Source of the DNA: Ecdyonurus torrentis
Taxonomy: Eukaryota; Arthropoda; Insecta; Ephemeroptera; Heptageniidae
Assembly: GCA_949318235.1 (NCBI GenBank)
Contig: OX439137.1
Location: forward strand, 15,646,350-15,710,349
Reading direction: 5' to 3'
DNA length: 64,000 bases
Each line of letters begins with the position of its first letter. Position 1 is the first letter of the stretch. A model generated the notes under the pieces. It did not search any database. It had not been told where the DNA came from and saw nothing but the letters and a program-made list of their open reading frames with translations. A program made the position numbers and the translations under genes. Shown piece by piece: positions 62,150 to 64,000 of the stretch.

Positions 62150-62921
62150 TTTCCTTAAGGCAATAGAGTAAAACTTTATACCACAATTTTTTGTAAATAT
62201 TCACATAAGTGACATAATTGTTGTTTAAGCGATTGATGAAAAAAACTATCTCAAAATTATACAGCTACTTATACTGGAATAAACATTTCAAATGAAGTCG
62301 ATAAATTGAAACACAATAGAGTTTTTACTATAGAGTATGAACCCACTAGAGTCAAATGAATTTTAACACTGTAAATCCAGTACAAGTCTCTGTTAGATTA
62401 GTAGTCATTTGTCATTTTATAAGTAAAATATAGTTTTTTTATAAGTCTATGTTTTTTTTTGTAAGTACTATAAAAAAACAACTAGGTAAAACTTGATTTC
62501 AGTTTTAAGTGAAAAAAACAAAACAAAAATAGTCATGCTTATATAACAAAAAGAAAACCACATTTAACTATTATACTAAAAACAAAAATTCATTATTAGG
62601 AACACACGTATAAAAAATATCTACAGTTTAAAAATAAAAATGTGCTGAAAAAAATAATTAATTAAACATTATAAAAAAGAAAATAAATATCACACAAAAT
62701 AATATATCACATTGTTGCTCACAAAATAAAAACTTAAACAAAAAATTAGTTGACAATTAACAATAAAAAAACAAAAAATTAATAATTATTGACATATCAA
62801 AGTAATTCACGTAAAAAGGTCATTGTTTAGATTTTCTATTGTAAAATTATCTTTATCAGAGAGTGAACTGAACTGTTTCAAGGCTATAGTTCACATTGAA
62901 ATAAATGTGACTTTTTCATTA

Positions 62922-62960
<39 letters not shown>

Positions 62961-63380
62961 GTACAAAAATTTAATGTCAAAATAATTTTATTTCATACTG
63001 TAAACTCGCCTTCATATAATGGTCGACAAAATCTAAAGAAAAACCTTGAAAATAAAATAATTATATTCATGCTATAATTCATGCGACAAAAATAAAATAA
63101 AAATAACATTTAATAATAATTAAATTCATTAAAGTATAACTCTCACCTTATTTATCATCACTCTTCAAGAGAAAAAAAATTGCAAGGGATAATAAAAACA
63201 TATTTTTCGTACATTTATTTGAGTAATCATTTTTAATACAATAAATTGAGTATATTATACAATTGACATAATATTTTTAATAATTAAATATTTTTGTAAA
63301 ATATAATAATAATTAAAGCTTTTTTTTTCTTTTTGATAATATAAATTGATGCACTGTGATAAGAATGCTAAGAATAATAA
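62150..63380. other. Non-coding AT-rich stretch
   Basis: No gene seen. Poly-A run at 62,923-62,957 creates an artefactual lysine-rich frame. Confidence 0.4.
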
Positions 63381-63381
63381 A

Positions 63382-63671
63382 GGTATGTTCACATGATCCA
63401 ATATTTTCAATGCATAATAAGCTTGATTGACGATGCCTCCGCTTCAAAAGCGACATCTACACTCTCCAGATTTCCGACAAAACGACTATCTACACTTTCC
63501 GCCTCTAGTCGAGTTGCAGTGCTGCTCGGAAAGTGTAGATCATCGTTTTGTCGGAAATCTGGAAAGTGTAGATGCTCGCTTTTGACGCAAAGGCATCTAA
63601 CTTTATTTAGGAAAAAAATATATAATGTAATTTAATTGACTACGCAAATATAGATTATGTGTGAACACACC
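63382..63671. mobile_element. Nested-hairpin inverted-repeat element, about 290 bp
   Basis: Outer ends GGTATGTTCACATGAT ... ATTATGTGTGAACACACC pair. The inner region forms a strong hairpin with arms AAAAGCGACATCTACACTCT then CCAGATTTCCGACAAAACGA, mirrored by TCGTTTTGTCGGAAATCTGG then AAAGTGTAGATG. A related end sequence (TCAATATTTTCAATGGGTAA) recurs at 63,876, marking a partial second copy. The 80-codon frame through it is not a gene. Confidence 0.75.
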
Positions 63672-63859
63672 AGTAAAAATATTGAAATTTTTAACTATAA
63701 AATGAAGACAATTTATGTGATATAAATAGCTTGCAAACATATTTTCATATAAATAAATAACATAAATATTATTTTTATAATAATTATTTGATATACAATT
63801 TAGTGCAAAGATTTAAATGCTTTAAAATGCAAATTTGTACTTAAAATTATTTTAAAGTC

Positions 63860-63905
63860 CTGTTTACACGTGTTAGTCAATATTTTCAATGGGTAATAAG
63901 TAATA
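63860..63905. mobile_element. Partial copy of the 63.4-kb element end
   Basis: TGTTTACACGTGTTAGTCAA then TATTTTCAATGGGTAATAAG matches 63,386-63,421 with substitutions. Remaining sequence to the window edge is AT-rich with no gene seen. Confidence 0.45.
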
Positions 63906-64000
63906 AATATAATATGGTCATTAAAAACCATTCAACTTTTATGTAGCCAGAATATATTGCACAATATAAATATTGCTACGTATATAAACAAGACTTAAAG

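Overview
The window looks like nuclear DNA from a non-vertebrate animal. It is strongly AT-rich, has long GT-AG introns with small phase-matched exons, and is packed with dinucleotide microsatellites and short inverted-repeat transposons. I could not fix the phylum. No bacterial, organellar or viral gene organisation is visible.

Two multi-exon genes lie in tandem on the minus strand. The first (46.5 to 27.75 kb) is a BRCA2 orthologue. I could assemble it exon by exon with matching phases into one frame of about 2,679 codons. It has an N-terminal region with the vertebrate-like W-S-S-S-L-A-T-P block, about 16 BRC (RAD51-binding) repeats in one giant 6.6-kb exon, a helical/OB1/OB2-tower/OB3 DNA-binding domain, and a short tail that ends on an N-S-P-P-M motif resembling the CDK-regulated human TR2 site. 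The second gene (61.7 to 53.5 kb) has six phase-compatible exons encoding at least 570 residues of an unrecognised, largely disordered protein with a helical C-terminus. A third minus-strand gene is represented only by an apparent first coding exon at 12.3 kb. The rest of the left 27 kb shows no convincing gene.

Mobile DNA fills most remaining space. There are three families of palindromic elements with TTAA target sites (piggyBac-like), hAT-type elements with 8-bp target duplications (51.1-52.1 kb and 52.95-53.1 kb), TA-flanked Tc1/mariner-like MITEs (48.9 and 50.1 kb), fold-back elements whose arms are made of 33-bp subrepeats (39.7, 44.7, 50.5, 53.95 kb), a nearly perfect 0.9-kb palindrome (24.0-24.9 kb), and a 5'-truncated, frameshifted non-LTR retrotransposon (46.9-48.4 kb). 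A compound TTCG/TTCA tetranucleotide tract of about 600 bp lies at 16.05-16.64 kb.

The two most notable observations concern BRCA2. An apparently intact type I hammerhead ribozyme sits in the sense orientation inside a BRCA2 intron (38,966-39,010, minus), downstream of a TATA box. This is the arrangement known from Penelope-like elements and retrozymes, and it could cut BRCA2 pre-mRNA. BRC repeats 6-12 form an exact 240-bp higher-order (dimeric) array in which one member of successive dimers is losing RAD51-contact residues, so the array appears to be in active turnover.
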